A stretch of DNA of 64,000 nt from Comamonas sp. Y33R10-2 (lineage in GTDB: Bacteria; Pseudomonadota; Gammaproteobacteria; Burkholderiales; Burkholderiaceae_C), in NCBI RefSeq assembly GCF_019355935.1, contig NZ_CP079925.1, positions 992,001-1,056,000 on the forward strand, given 5' to 3'. The position numbers and the translations under genes were made by a program. The notes under the pieces are model-generated. The model was not told the DNA's origin. It saw only the letters and a list, made by a program, of their open reading frames with translations, and made no database searches. This document shows, piece after piece, positions 18,024 through 26,458 of this stretch. Within the stretch, counting starts at the first letter, position 1. Every line of letters starts with the position of its first letter.

Positions 18024-19819
18024 GCAGCACCCAATTATGGGCCGCCTTGCTGCAGTCCAGTCTGGTTGGCGCTGATCGTCTGCCTGTCCCGGCTGTCTTG
18101 ACGGCGGGTAGCGGTGAAGCTCTGCCAGCGACTGAGCAGGCTTTGCAAAGTGCCTTCCTGCAGCCCGCTTCTTCGACCGCTACCCAAGTGCTGCGCTCCA
18201 GTGCCGTGGCCGCCGTGCTCGAGCGTGTGGGCTGGGTGCCCGGCGCGCAGGTTCGCTTAAGTCAGCCTTTGGCGCTGCCTGCCTCGCCTGCCGCTGAGTC
18301 GCGCAATGCACCGCAAAGCGAGTTGTTGCAAACCCTGATGAATGAAGCGCTGGAGCATGGCTCGCAAAATTTGCTGGCCCCCATGTTCCATGCGCTGAAC
18401 GAGGCTGGTGTGCGCCTGCCTTATGCGCTGCTGGTACCGGCCTTGAATGCGGGCCGCCAGTCCACCGATCTGCGCACTTGGCTGACGCCCGTGCTCGGTG
18501 AGCGAGGCCGCTGGCTGGCAACGCTCAACCCGCAGTGGGCCTATGCCAATGGAGTGCAGGAGACGGCCAACGCCGATCAAATCTGGCTGGAAGGCTCCAT
18601 TGAGCAGCGCGTGGCCTTGTTGCGCGGTGAGCGCGCTGGCGATGCCGCGCAGGCCCGCTCCCGTCTGGAAGCTAGCCTCAAAGAACTCAGCGCCAAAGAG
18701 CGTGCGCCCATGGTGATGGCGCTGGAAATTGGCCTTTCCATTCAGGATGAGCCGCTGCTGGAAAAGTTGCTGGCCGACCGCAGCAAGGAAGTGCGTGAAA
18801 ACGCAGCTCGCCTGCTGTCGCGCTTGCCGCAAAGCGCGCACAGCCTGCGCATTACTGGCTGGCTGCAAGCCATGTTGACTCATAGCGTGAGCCAGGCAGG
18901 CAAAGGGGAATGGCAGATTGAGCCCCCCGAAGAAGGCCACAAAGACTGGGAGCGCGATGGCATTGCGCTGCAGCCTCCTTCTTACATCAAGGGCGTCAAA
19001 GCGTGGTGGCTGCAGCAAATGGTGGAGCTAGCGCCGCTGGACTTCTGGATGCAGCACCTGAGCATGACCCCCGAGCAGCTCTGGGAGTGGAGCCGCCGCA
19101 GCGACTGGAAGACAGCCCTGCGCCAAGGCTGGCTGGCTGCGCTGCGCGATCAGCCTGATGTGCGCTGGATTGATCTGCTGCAGACCATGGACCGCGATGC
19201 GCGGGCCGAATCTTTATTGCCCGCTTTGCTCGAGCAGCTCAGCCCCGAGCAGCGCGAGGCGTATTGGCTGCGCCAGTTGCAGCAGGCCAAGGGCACGCTG
19301 ATTGAGCGCATCAACACGCTTGAAGGCGGCATGCCGGAGGTGGGCGAGTTTTCACTGCCCATGTCTGAGCGCTTGATGGATGAACTGAACAAGGCACTGG
19401 GCGGCAAACAGACCACAGGCAGCTGGCATAGCTGGCAGGCCGATCAAGCAATTTTGGTCTGCGCCCGCAGGCTGAACGCTGCCGTGCTGCCGCGCTTTGT
19501 ACAGTTGTGGCGCAAGCCCGTAGCGGTCCCTGAGAGCATTCTAGAAGTGGCCGCAGAGCCTGAAGTTGCGGCGCCTGCTGAATCCGCTGTGATGCCCAAG
19601 CTGACTCAGCTATGGCGCAAGCTGGTCTCCAAAACCGAGGCGGTGGTGCAAGAGGCCGCAGCAGAGGTCAGCGATGCCGCAGCCAATACGCTCACACCCG
19701 AGCAGCAAGCCAAGCTGGAGCGCGCCCGCCTGCGCCCTTGGGATGACGAGCAGGTGCTGGCGCAACTGAATCGAATTGTTGACCTGCGCATGGCTTTGCA
19801 TGCCGAGCTGCGCAACTGA
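18020..19819 (+). CDS. DUF5691-like protein of the MoxR/VWA cluster
   Basis: The start is the ATG at 18020, which overlaps the SWIM gene stop as ATGA and has GGGAGAGG upstream; the protein is 599 residues. It is a soluble helical protein rich in Leu, Ala and Trp, with HEAT-like sections (RLEASLKELSAKERAPMVMALE, then LLADRSKEVRENAARLLSRLP), reminiscent of solenoid adaptors. I assign DUF5691 from the neighbourhood (SWIM, AAA, DUF5682, VWA) and general resemblance, not from a unique motif. A C-terminal region near 500-560 repeats the phrase LxQLWRK(P/L)V twice. Function unknown. Confidence 0.7.
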   Translation: MSSTQLWAALLQSSLVGADRLPVPAVLTAGSGEALPATEQALQSAFLQPASSTATQVLRSSAVAAVLERVGWVPGAQVRLSQPLALPASPAAESRNAPQSELLQTLMNEALEHGSQNLLAPMFHALNEAGVRLPYALLVPALNAGRQSTDLRTWLTPVLGERGRWLATLNPQWAYANGVQETANADQIWLEGSIEQRVALLRGERAGDAAQARSRLEASLKELSAKERAPMVMALEIGLSIQDEPLLEKLLADRSKEVRENAARLLSRLPQSAHSLRITGWLQAMLTHSVSQAGKGEWQIEPPEEGHKDWERDGIALQPPSYIKGVKAWWLQQMVELAPLDFWMQHLSMTPEQLWEWSRRSDWKTALRQGWLAALRDQPDVRWIDLLQTMDRDARAESLLPALLEQLSPEQREAYWLRQLQQAKGTLIERINTLEGGMPEVGEFSLPMSERLMDELNKALGGKQTTGSWHSWQADQAILVCARRLNAAVLPRFVQLWRKPVAVPESILEVAAEPEVAAPAESAVMPKLTQLWRKLVSKTEAVVQEAAAEVSDAAANTLTPEQQAKLERARLRPWDDEQVLAQLNRIVDLRMALHAELRN

Positions 19820-19852
19820 CCCCATTTTCTGAAATCAAACCGGAAGCACACC

Positions 19853-20935
19853 ATGAGCCAAGTACTACGTCAGCACGCCGAAGCGCAATTTGCCGAAGAA
19901 CTCGATGCCCTGCAAAAAGTGGACGACCGCGCGCGTCCGCAAAACTGGAAGCTCTCGCCCTGGGCGGTATTGCAGTACCTCATGGGCGGCAAGCTGAGCA
20001 ACGGTTTTGAAGTCAGCCCCAAATACATTGGCAGCCCTCGCTTGATGGAGATCGCGGTTTCCACCTTGGCGACTGATCGTGCGCTTTTGTTGTACGGCGT
20101 GCCCGGCACGGCCAAGTCATGGGTGTCTGAGCATCTGGCGGCGGCCGTCAGCGGGGACTCAACCATGCTCATTCAAGGCACCGCAGGTACCAGCGAAGAG
20201 CAGCTGCGCTACGGCTGGAACTACGCCCAGCTGCTGGCCCACGGACCGTCTGAAAAAGCACTGGTCCCCAGCCCGCTGGTCAACGCCATGAAACTGGGCA
20301 AGATCGCCCGCATCGAAGAGCTGACCCGCATCCCCGCTGATGTGCAGGACACCTTGATCACCGTGCTGTCTGAAAAGACCTTGCCTGTGCCCGAGCTGTC
20401 GATGGAGTTTCAGGCGGTGCAGGGCTTCTCAGTCATCGCCACCGCCAACAATCGCGACAAGGGCGTGAACGAACTCTCAAGCGCATTGAAGCGGCGTTTT
20501 AACACCGTGGTGTTGCCCGTGCCGGCATCGCAAGAGGAAGAAATTCAGATCGTCACCAAGCGCGTGGCCGAGCAAAGCCGTGCATTGCAGTTGCCTGCCG
20601 AGCCACCGGCGCTGCAAGAAGTGCGCCGCGTGGTGCAGATCTTTCGCGAGCTGCGCAGCGGTCAGACCGAAGACGGCAAGACCGTGCGCGTAAAGTCGCC
20701 TAGCTCTACGCTGTCTACGGCCGAAGCCATTTCGGTCATCAACAGCGGCATGGCGCTGGCCGGCCACTTTGGCGACGGCGTGCTGCGCGCGGGCGATGTG
20801 GCGTCCGGCCTGCTGGGGGCGATCATCAAAGACCCGGTGCAGGACACCGTGGTGTGGAAGGAATACTTGGAAACTGTGGTTAAAGAACGTGCCGACTGGA
20901 AGGATCTATACCGAGCCTGCCGCGAGCAGCTTTAA
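19853..20935 (+). CDS. MoxR-type AAA+ ATPase
   Basis: A 360-residue AAA+ protein. Walker A is GVPGTAKS at residues 82-89. The Walker B position reads IARIEE (151-156), keeping the catalytic Glu but with Glu in place of the usual Asp. Sensor 1 is ATANN (196-200), and an arginine-finger region LKRRFN follows at 212-217. MoxR proteins form hexamers and work with VWA proteins as chaperones that remodel or metallate client proteins; E. coli YehL is similar in context. The gene lies 33 bases after the previous one, with AAACCGGAAGC before the ATG. A 158-base gap then separates it from the DUF5682 gene. Confidence 0.92.
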   Translation: MSQVLRQHAEAQFAEELDALQKVDDRARPQNWKLSPWAVLQYLMGGKLSNGFEVSPKYIGSPRLMEIAVSTLATDRALLLYGVPGTAKSWVSEHLAAAVSGDSTMLIQGTAGTSEEQLRYGWNYAQLLAHGPSEKALVPSPLVNAMKLGKIARIEELTRIPADVQDTLITVLSEKTLPVPELSMEFQAVQGFSVIATANNRDKGVNELSSALKRRFNTVVLPVPASQEEEIQIVTKRVAEQSRALQLPAEPPALQEVRRVVQIFRELRSGQTEDGKTVRVKSPSSTLSTAEAISVINSGMALAGHFGDGVLRAGDVASGLLGAIIKDPVQDTVVWKEYLETVVKERADWKDLYRACREQL

Positions 20936-21105
20936 CTTGGCGGGCGGCTGCCACAGCCCTTGATACGTCGTTGCACCACCTCGCCGTAGCGCTGCTACTG
21001 TCTTCGGTGACGCGCCTCGTCTCAAACGCGAATCTTCGATTCGCTGGGCTGTGCCAACCGCTTCAAGCGCAGTTGTTCACCCCAGCCTTCTGATTGACCC
21101 AGCCC
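20936..21105. other. Gap inside the MoxR/VWA cluster with a hairpin
   Basis: This 170-base spacer breaks an otherwise tightly packed cluster. It contains a perfect hairpin GCGAATC-TTC-GATTCGC (21028-21044) without a T run and reads like an interspersed GC-rich intergenic element. It may carry an internal promoter or mRNA-processing site. Confidence 0.45.
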
Positions 21106-23625
21106 ATGGCCACTTCCGCTGATACCGTTAATTTCTTTGGCATACGCCACCACGGCCCCGGCTGTGCGCGCAGCTTGCTGCAGGCGCTTGAGGCTTTACA
21201 GCCTGACTGCCTGCTGGTGGAAGGCCCGCCTGAAGGCGAGTCACTTTTGCCCATGCTGCAAAGTGCTGATCTGCGCCCGCCGGTGGCCATGCTGGTCTAT
21301 ATGCAGGACTCGCCGAGTCATGCTGCGTTTTACCCTTTTGCCGAGTTTTCGCCGGAGTGGCAGGCGCTGCAATGGGCTAGCCGCAAGGGCGTGACTACGC
21401 GCTTTATCGACCTGCCGCAGACCCATGCCATGGCCATTGATCTGGCACGGCGCGAGGCCTTGAAGCAGGCCATGCAAAGCGATGAAGATGATAAGCAGGC
21501 TGAGGATGAAGCGCCTGAAACCGTCAACACTGAAGAAGCGACTGAGTCAGCATTGCCTGAAGAGGAGGTCGCAGTCGAACTGCCCGCAGAAATCCACCGT
21601 GACCCGCTGGACTGGCTGGCGCAGGCTGCTGGTTTCGAAGATGGTGAAAGCTGGTGGAACCGCTTGGTGGAAGAGCGCGGCGACAGCGAAGCGCTGTTTG
21701 AATCTATCAACGAAGCCATGACCGCTGTGCGCGGCGAATTGGCTAAAGACGGTGAACATTGGCGCGGCCCCGACTATGTGAAGCGCGAGGCTTTGCGTGA
21801 AGCCCATATGCGCCAGTGCATACGCGAGGCGACCAAGGCCGGTTTTCAGCGCATTGCCGTGGTCTGCGGTGCTTGGCATGTGCCTGCGCTGCAGCAAAGC
21901 GTCACCGCCAAGGCAGATGCTGCCTTGCTCAAAGGCTTGCCCAAAGCCAAAGTTCAAGCCACTTGGGCACCTTGGACCTATCGCAATCTAGCCAGCAGCA
22001 GCGGCTATGGCGCGGGTGTCACATCGCCGGGCTGGTACGAGCATCTGTGGCGCTGTTATCAAGAAAATATGGCGCTAATACAGGATAGTCAACCGCTGTC
22101 TGCTACTAAAAATATAGTAAGCCCCGCTGTGCTGCGCACCGCAGGCTGGCTGACCCGCGTGGCCCGTTTGCTGCGCAGCAAGGATCTGGACTGCTCCAGC
22201 GCCCACATCATTGAGGCGACTCGACTGGCCGAAAGTCTGGCGGCACTGCGCGGCCAGCCCATCCCGGGGCTGCAAGAGATTAACGAATCCATCGTCACCG
22301 TCATCTGCATGGGCGAGACCGCGCCGCTGCAGCTGATTGAGGACGAGCTGACCGTGGGCCATGTCCTGGGCAGCGTGCCCGCCGATGTGCCGCAAGTGCC
22401 GCTGCAGCGCGATATGGAGCAGCAGCAAAAGTCGCTGCGCATGAAGCCCGAAGCGGCTACCAAGCTGCTGGCGCTGGATTTGCGCAAAGACATCGATTTG
22501 GCGCGCAGCCACTTTTTGCACCGCCTGCGTTTGCTGGGCATTGACTGGGGCACGCGTGCGCAAGATGCACAGCGCAACCGCGGCACCTTTCGCGAAAGCT
22601 GGCAACTGCAGTGGCAGCCTGAGCTGGCCGTGCGCATCATTGAAGCCAGCGTGCATGGCGCCACCGTGGCGCAGGCCGCAACTTCCAAGCTGCGCGCCAG
22701 CCTCAAGCCCGATACCGCACTGCCTGAGATTGCGCAGGCCATTGACGATGCACTGCTGGCCAATTTGCCCCAGCTGGTTCAAGCGCTGATCGAAACCTTG
22801 GCCGAGCGAGCGGCCACCACGGGCGATGTCGGGCAGTTGCTGCAGGCGCTGCCGCCGCTGGCCAATGTGTACCGCTACGGCAGCGTGCGCCAGACGGATA
22901 CCGCTTTGCTGGCCACGGTGATTGATTCGCTCATCGTGCGCGCCTCCATTGGCCTGCCCGTGGCTTGTATGGCCATGGATGACGATGCCGCCGCCGCCAT
23001 GAAGGCCAAGGTACTGGCTGCGCACGATGCTTTGCGTCTGCGGGCGACGGAGGGTGAAGCGCAAGAAACGGTTGACGCTTGGCGTGCAGCCTTGCGCAGT
23101 ATGGCCATGGGCGATGCGGCTGCGGCCTTGCTGCGCGGCATGGCTTGCCGATTGCTGCTCGATGAGCATTTGCTGCAAAGCGCCGAGGTGGTGCAGCAGT
23201 TCAACCGCAACTTGTCGCTGGGCGCAGCGCCCATGGATGTAGCGGCGTGGCTGGATGGATTTTTGAACCAGCAGGCGTTGGTGCTGCTGCACGATGAATC
23301 CATCTGGGGCGCGATTGACGCGTGGCTGAGCGGTTTGGGCGAGGTGCAGTTTGCGCAGATTTTGCCGCTAGTGCGCCGCAGTTTTGCCAACTTCAGCAAG
23401 CATGAGCGGCAAAGTCTGGGTGAGAAAGCCAAGCGTGTGCCTGTCTCTGGCGCTGCTGCGGCGGCACCCGTCACCAGCGACGCAGGCGATGCCCCTTGGG
23501 ACGAGCAACGCGCTGCGCTGGCGCTGCCCGTGTTGAATGCACTTTTGGGCCTAAATCTGCCGCAAGTGCTTATAGATAAAGCACAAGCAGCTACTCATTT
23601 TGAAGCGTCTTCTGCCAAGGTGTGA
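21106..23625 (+). CDS. DUF5682-like protein of the MoxR/VWA cluster
   Basis: An 839-residue protein if begun at the ATG at 21106; a TTG four codons earlier is possible, and neither start has a clear ribosome binding site. The N-terminus FFGIRHHGPGCARSLLQAL followed by CLLVEGPPEGE is the hallmark I associate with DUF5682, which recalls the TraB/EreA-like fold with a conserved His and Glu. GAWHVPALQ lies near residue 265. An acidic insert (DEDDKQAEDEAPE) is at about 130. The rest is a long helical region. Repeat-like DNA occurs inside the gene near 22065-22115 and at its 3' end (23569-23606), so its C-terminal residues may be repeat-derived. It overlaps the VWA gene. Biochemical role unknown. 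Confidence 0.78.
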   Translation: MATSADTVNFFGIRHHGPGCARSLLQALEALQPDCLLVEGPPEGESLLPMLQSADLRPPVAMLVYMQDSPSHAAFYPFAEFSPEWQALQWASRKGVTTRFIDLPQTHAMAIDLARREALKQAMQSDEDDKQAEDEAPETVNTEEATESALPEEEVAVELPAEIHRDPLDWLAQAAGFEDGESWWNRLVEERGDSEALFESINEAMTAVRGELAKDGEHWRGPDYVKREALREAHMRQCIREATKAGFQRIAVVCGAWHVPALQQSVTAKADAALLKGLPKAKVQATWAPWTYRNLASSSGYGAGVTSPGWYEHLWRCYQENMALIQDSQPLSATKNIVSPAVLRTAGWLTRVARLLRSKDLDCSSAHIIEATRLAESLAALRGQPIPGLQEINESIVTVICMGETAPLQLIEDELTVGHVLGSVPADVPQVPLQRDMEQQQKSLRMKPEAATKLLALDLRKDIDLARSHFLHRLRLLGIDWGTRAQDAQRNRGTFRESWQLQWQPELAVRIIEASVHGATVAQAATSKLRASLKPDTALPEIAQAIDDALLANLPQLVQALIETLAERAATTGDVGQLLQALPPLANVYRYGSVRQTDTALLATVIDSLIVRASIGLPVACMAMDDDAAAAMKAKVLAAHDALRLRATEGEAQETVDAWRAALRSMAMGDAAAALLRGMACRLLLDEHLLQSAEVVQQFNRNLSLGAAPMDVAAWLDGFLNQQALVLLHDESIWGAIDAWLSGLGEVQFAQILPLVRRSFANFSKHERQSLGEKAKRVPVSGAAAAAPVTSDAGDAPWDEQRAALALPVLNALLGLNLPQVLIDKAQAATHFEASSAKV
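23569..23606 (+). repeat. Dispersed repeat at the 3' end of the DUF5682 gene
   Basis: CTTATAGATAAAGCACAAGC then AGCTACTCATTTTGAAGC resembles a common Comamonadaceae intergenic repeat. Here it encodes the last ~17 residues of the protein. Confidence 0.5.
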
Positions 23626-24848
23626 TGATGAACCAGATAGCCAAAACAGACGCCAATACAGATACAGAGGCACTTCAAGAGGTCGCCGAAGAGCTTCAGC
23701 CCACCACGCGCCTGCAGCGCTGGCGCATGGTGCTGGGCAGCCCGGCCGATGCCAGCTGCGGCGGCGTGTCGGGGCGCTTGCAGGAAATGGACCAGACGCT
23801 GGCTGCGCTGTATGAGGAAGACAGCAAGCTCTCGTCCCGCAAGGGCGGGCGCAGCAATTCATCGCCGTCCGTCTCGCGCTGGTTGGGCGATATCCGCAAG
23901 TATTTTCCCAGCCAAGTCGTGCAGGTCATGCAGCGCGATGCAATGGAGCGCCTGAACCTGCGCGAGCTGCTGCTGCAGCCCGAGATGCTGGAGAACGTGC
24001 AGCCCGATGTGCATCTGGTGGCTGACCTGATATCGCTGGGTTCCGTCATTCCGCAAAACACTAAGGCCACGGCCAGACTGGTGGTGCGCAAGGTGGTCGA
24101 TGAGCTGATGAAAAAGCTGGAAGAGCCCATGCGCAGCGCTGTGAGTGGCGCGCTGGACCGCAGTCAGCGCAATAGTCGTCCTCGCCATGCCGAGATTGAC
24201 TGGAACCGCACCATTCGCGCCAACCTGCGCCACTGGCAGCCCGAGTACCAATCCATAGTCCCCGAGACGCTGATCGGCTATGGCCGCAAGGCGCGCCGCC
24301 CGCAGCGCGAAGTGATTTTGTGCATTGACCAAAGTGGCTCCATGGCCAGCTCTGTCGTCTACTCCAGCATCTTTGGCGCAGTGATGGCAAGCCTGCCAGC
24401 CGTGGCGACCAAATTGGTGGTGTTTGATACGGCAGTGGTCGATCTGACCGATAAGCTCGACGACCCGGTCGATGTGCTGTTCGGCGTGCAACTGGGCGGC
24501 GGCACAGACATCAATGGCGCGGTCGGCTATTGCCAAGGCCTTATCAGCGAGCCGCGCAACACCATTTTGGTACTGATCTCTGACCTGTACGAAGGTGGCG
24601 TCGAATCCGGCCTGCTGCGCCGCGCCAATGAACTGGTCGAATCAGGCGTGCAGTTCATCACGCTGCTGGCGCTCAGCGATGAGGGCGCACCGTCTTATGA
24701 CGCTGATCTGGCGGCCAAACTGGCTGCCTTGGGCGTGCCATCGTTTGCCTGCACGCCGGATGCCTTCCCGCAACTGATGGCAGCCGCTATTCGCCGCGAT
24801 GATGTGGCGGCCTGGGCGGCGACGCAGGGCTTTAAGACCAGCAAATAA
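23625..24848 (+). CDS. VWA-domain (CoxE-like) protein
   Basis: A 407-residue protein starting at ATG within the TGATGATG overlap with the DUF5682 stop. The C-terminal half is a von Willebrand A domain with a complete MIDAS: DQSGS at 235-239, Thr294/Asp295 in GGGTDI, and Asp320 in LISD. The N-terminal half is helical. VWA proteins of this type bind a divalent metal and pair with MoxR ATPases to engage clients; E. coli YehP is the positional counterpart. It is the last gene of the cluster and is followed by a terminator. Confidence 0.92.
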   Translation: MMNQIAKTDANTDTEALQEVAEELQPTTRLQRWRMVLGSPADASCGGVSGRLQEMDQTLAALYEEDSKLSSRKGGRSNSSPSVSRWLGDIRKYFPSQVVQVMQRDAMERLNLRELLLQPEMLENVQPDVHLVADLISLGSVIPQNTKATARLVVRKVVDELMKKLEEPMRSAVSGALDRSQRNSRPRHAEIDWNRTIRANLRHWQPEYQSIVPETLIGYGRKARRPQREVILCIDQSGSMASSVVYSSIFGAVMASLPAVATKLVVFDTAVVDLTDKLDDPVDVLFGVQLGGGTDINGAVGYCQGLISEPRNTILVLISDLYEGGVESGLLRRANELVESGVQFITLLALSDEGAPSYDADLAAKLAALGVPSFACTPDAFPQLMAAAIRRDDVAAWAATQGFKTSK

Positions 24849-24877
24849 AAAACAGCCTGCAGTTGCAGGCTGTTTTT
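24848..24877. terminator. Terminator after the VWA gene
   Basis: AAAAACAGCCTG-CAGTTG-CAGGCTGTTTTT. The symmetric A/T arms suit the convergent gene on minus as well. Confidence 0.9.
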
Positions 24878-24893
24878 ATGGGGGGAGCGACTC

Positions 24894-25103
24894 TTAGTCC
24901 GCCAGAACCACGCCGACCTTGGCCAGCTTGCTTGCCAGCACATCGCGGCGGCGGGCAGCTTTGTTAGCTGTCTCGACGACGGTGGCGATGGTGCGCGGGC
25001 CCTTGCCAGCAGAGGCCTTGATCAGCTCCGCCTTCTTGGCGGCTTCAGCGGCGACTTTTCGGTAGCTGGCGATCAGCTCGGCATGTTCAATAGGTTGGTT
25101 CAC
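24894..25103 (-). CDS. Small Ala/Lys-rich hypothetical protein
   Basis: A 69-residue protein from the GTG at 25103 (MNQPIEHAELIASYRKV), preceded on minus by ACGGATA. A TTG 15 bases upstream would add five residues. It is strongly helical and basic, with repeated AAEAAKKAELIKAS and TVVETANKAARRR. There is no signal peptide or cysteines. It is convergent with the VWA gene and shares its terminator. The helical, Ala/Lys character resembles small nucleoid-associated or KGG-like proteins, but that is only a resemblance. Confidence 0.5.
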   Translation of the reverse strand: MNQPIEHAELIASYRKVAAEAAKKAELIKASAGKGPRTIATVVETANKAARRRDVLASKLAKVGVVLAD

Positions 25104-25237
25104 AGGGTATCCGTTCAATAAGAGTGCCCATTGTCGTTGGAAATGCGTTTGGGGCGTTGTGATTGGCTATTTCCTGTCGCTGTTGCGATGGACTTTAAAG
25201 GCATGATGGCATCCATTTAAACAAATAGGGGTGTGTG

Positions 25238-26251
25238 ATGGCAGGTGCCGGTCTATTAATGCTGTTGGATGATATTGCAGCGATGCTCGATGACGTGGCC
25301 TTGATGACCAAGACCGCTGCAGGTAAGAGCACGGCGATGCTTGATGACGTGGCCATGCAGACCAAGGTGGCCATGCAGAAAACCGCCGGTGTGCTGGGCG
25401 ACGATTTGGCGCTTAATGCTGAGCAGGTGACAGGCGTTAAAGCCAATAGAGAGTTGCCCGTAGTTTGGGCCGTGGCCAAAGGCTCGTTATGGAATAAGGC
25501 GGCCTTGGTGCCAGCGGCCTTGCTGATCAGCGCATTTGCCCCTTGGCTGATTACGCCGCTGCTCATGGTGGGTGGGGCTTTTCTGTGCTTTGAAGGCGTG
25601 GAAAAAATCTTGCACCTTTTCCACAAAAAGCAGGCACATGACGAAAAAGAGGCTGTGCATGATGCCAATGAGGCAACGCTAAAAGGCGTCGCACCCTCGT
25701 CGGTGCGTTCTGCACGTGATCAAGAGATGGACCCGGTAGCGTACGAAAAGCAAAAGGTCAGCGGCGCGATACGCACGGACTTTATTTTGTCCGCTGAAAT
25801 CTTGGCTATTGCACTGGGCACGGTCTCTACCAAGCCTATTTGGGAGCAGGCCGCTGTGCTGGTTGCTGTGGCTTTGGCTATCACGATCTTCGTTTACGGC
25901 TTAGTGGCTGGCATTGTGCGTATGGATGATGTGGGCGCTTGGCTGATGGCCAAGAGCAGCAGCATTGCCAAAGCTGTGGGTCGTGGTTTGATTGCCTTCA
26001 CTCCTTGGCTGATGCGCGGGCTGTCGATTGTGGGCACTGCCGCCATGTTTATGGTGGGCGGTAGCTTGCTGGTGCATGGCATCAAGCCGATTGAGCTCTG
26101 GGTGCAGCAGGTGCTGACACCCATGGGCGGCATTGTGGCCATGCTGGGCCCCGTGTTGGTGCACGTGGTGGTGGGCGCCATCATTGGTGGCGCAGTGGTG
26201 CTGTGCGTAGAGCTGTGGCGCAAGCTGCGCCCTGCAAAGGTGGCACATTAA
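25238..26251 (+). CDS. DUF808 family inner-membrane protein (YedI-like)
   Basis: The 337-residue protein begins MAGAGLLMLLDDIAAMLDDV, the characteristic N-terminus of YedI/DUF808. It has paired IAAMLDDVA and TAMLDDVA repeats, the segment NRELPVVWAVAKGSLWNK, and then several hydrophobic segments (LVPAALLISAFAPWLITPLLM, ILAIALGTV, AAVLVAVALAITIFVYGLV, two more near the C-terminus). AGGGGTG lies upstream of the ATG; the GTG before it is less likely. Function is uncharacterised. It is monocistronic. Confidence 0.9.
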   Translation: MAGAGLLMLLDDIAAMLDDVALMTKTAAGKSTAMLDDVAMQTKVAMQKTAGVLGDDLALNAEQVTGVKANRELPVVWAVAKGSLWNKAALVPAALLISAFAPWLITPLLMVGGAFLCFEGVEKILHLFHKKQAHDEKEAVHDANEATLKGVAPSSVRSARDQEMDPVAYEKQKVSGAIRTDFILSAEILAIALGTVSTKPIWEQAAVLVAVALAITIFVYGLVAGIVRMDDVGAWLMAKSSSIAKAVGRGLIAFTPWLMRGLSIVGTAAMFMVGGSLLVHGIKPIELWVQQVLTPMGGIVAMLGPVLVHVVVGAIIGGAVVLCVELWRKLRPAKVAH

Positions 26252-26304
26252 AGTTAATAGCTAGCACCGCTGATGCAGCAACGGTTTGCGCTGAATCAGA
26301 AATC

Positions 26305-26341
26305 AAAGCGGGCGTGGCCATTGGGCAACGCCCGCTTTTTC
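26305..26341 (+). terminator. Terminator after the DUF808 gene
   Basis: AAAGCGGGCGT / ACGCCCGCTTT enclosing a small inner GCC/GGC pair, then T-rich sequence. Confidence 0.85.
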
Positions 26342-26458
26342 TTTGGGTGAGTCGGTGGGCCGGTTGACTTGGGACAAACCCGGAAGTGGGCTGCTTTGTT
26401 TCAATCAATACCAAGGAACGCAAAAACTGCTTCCAGTGATTTACTCAAGGAAAAGCCC

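Noticed and set aside
22075..23292. 405-codon minus frame opposite the DUF5682 gene
   Set aside because: Gln/His-rich shadow frame; the plus-strand gene has the conserved motifs and overlaps its neighbours as an operon.
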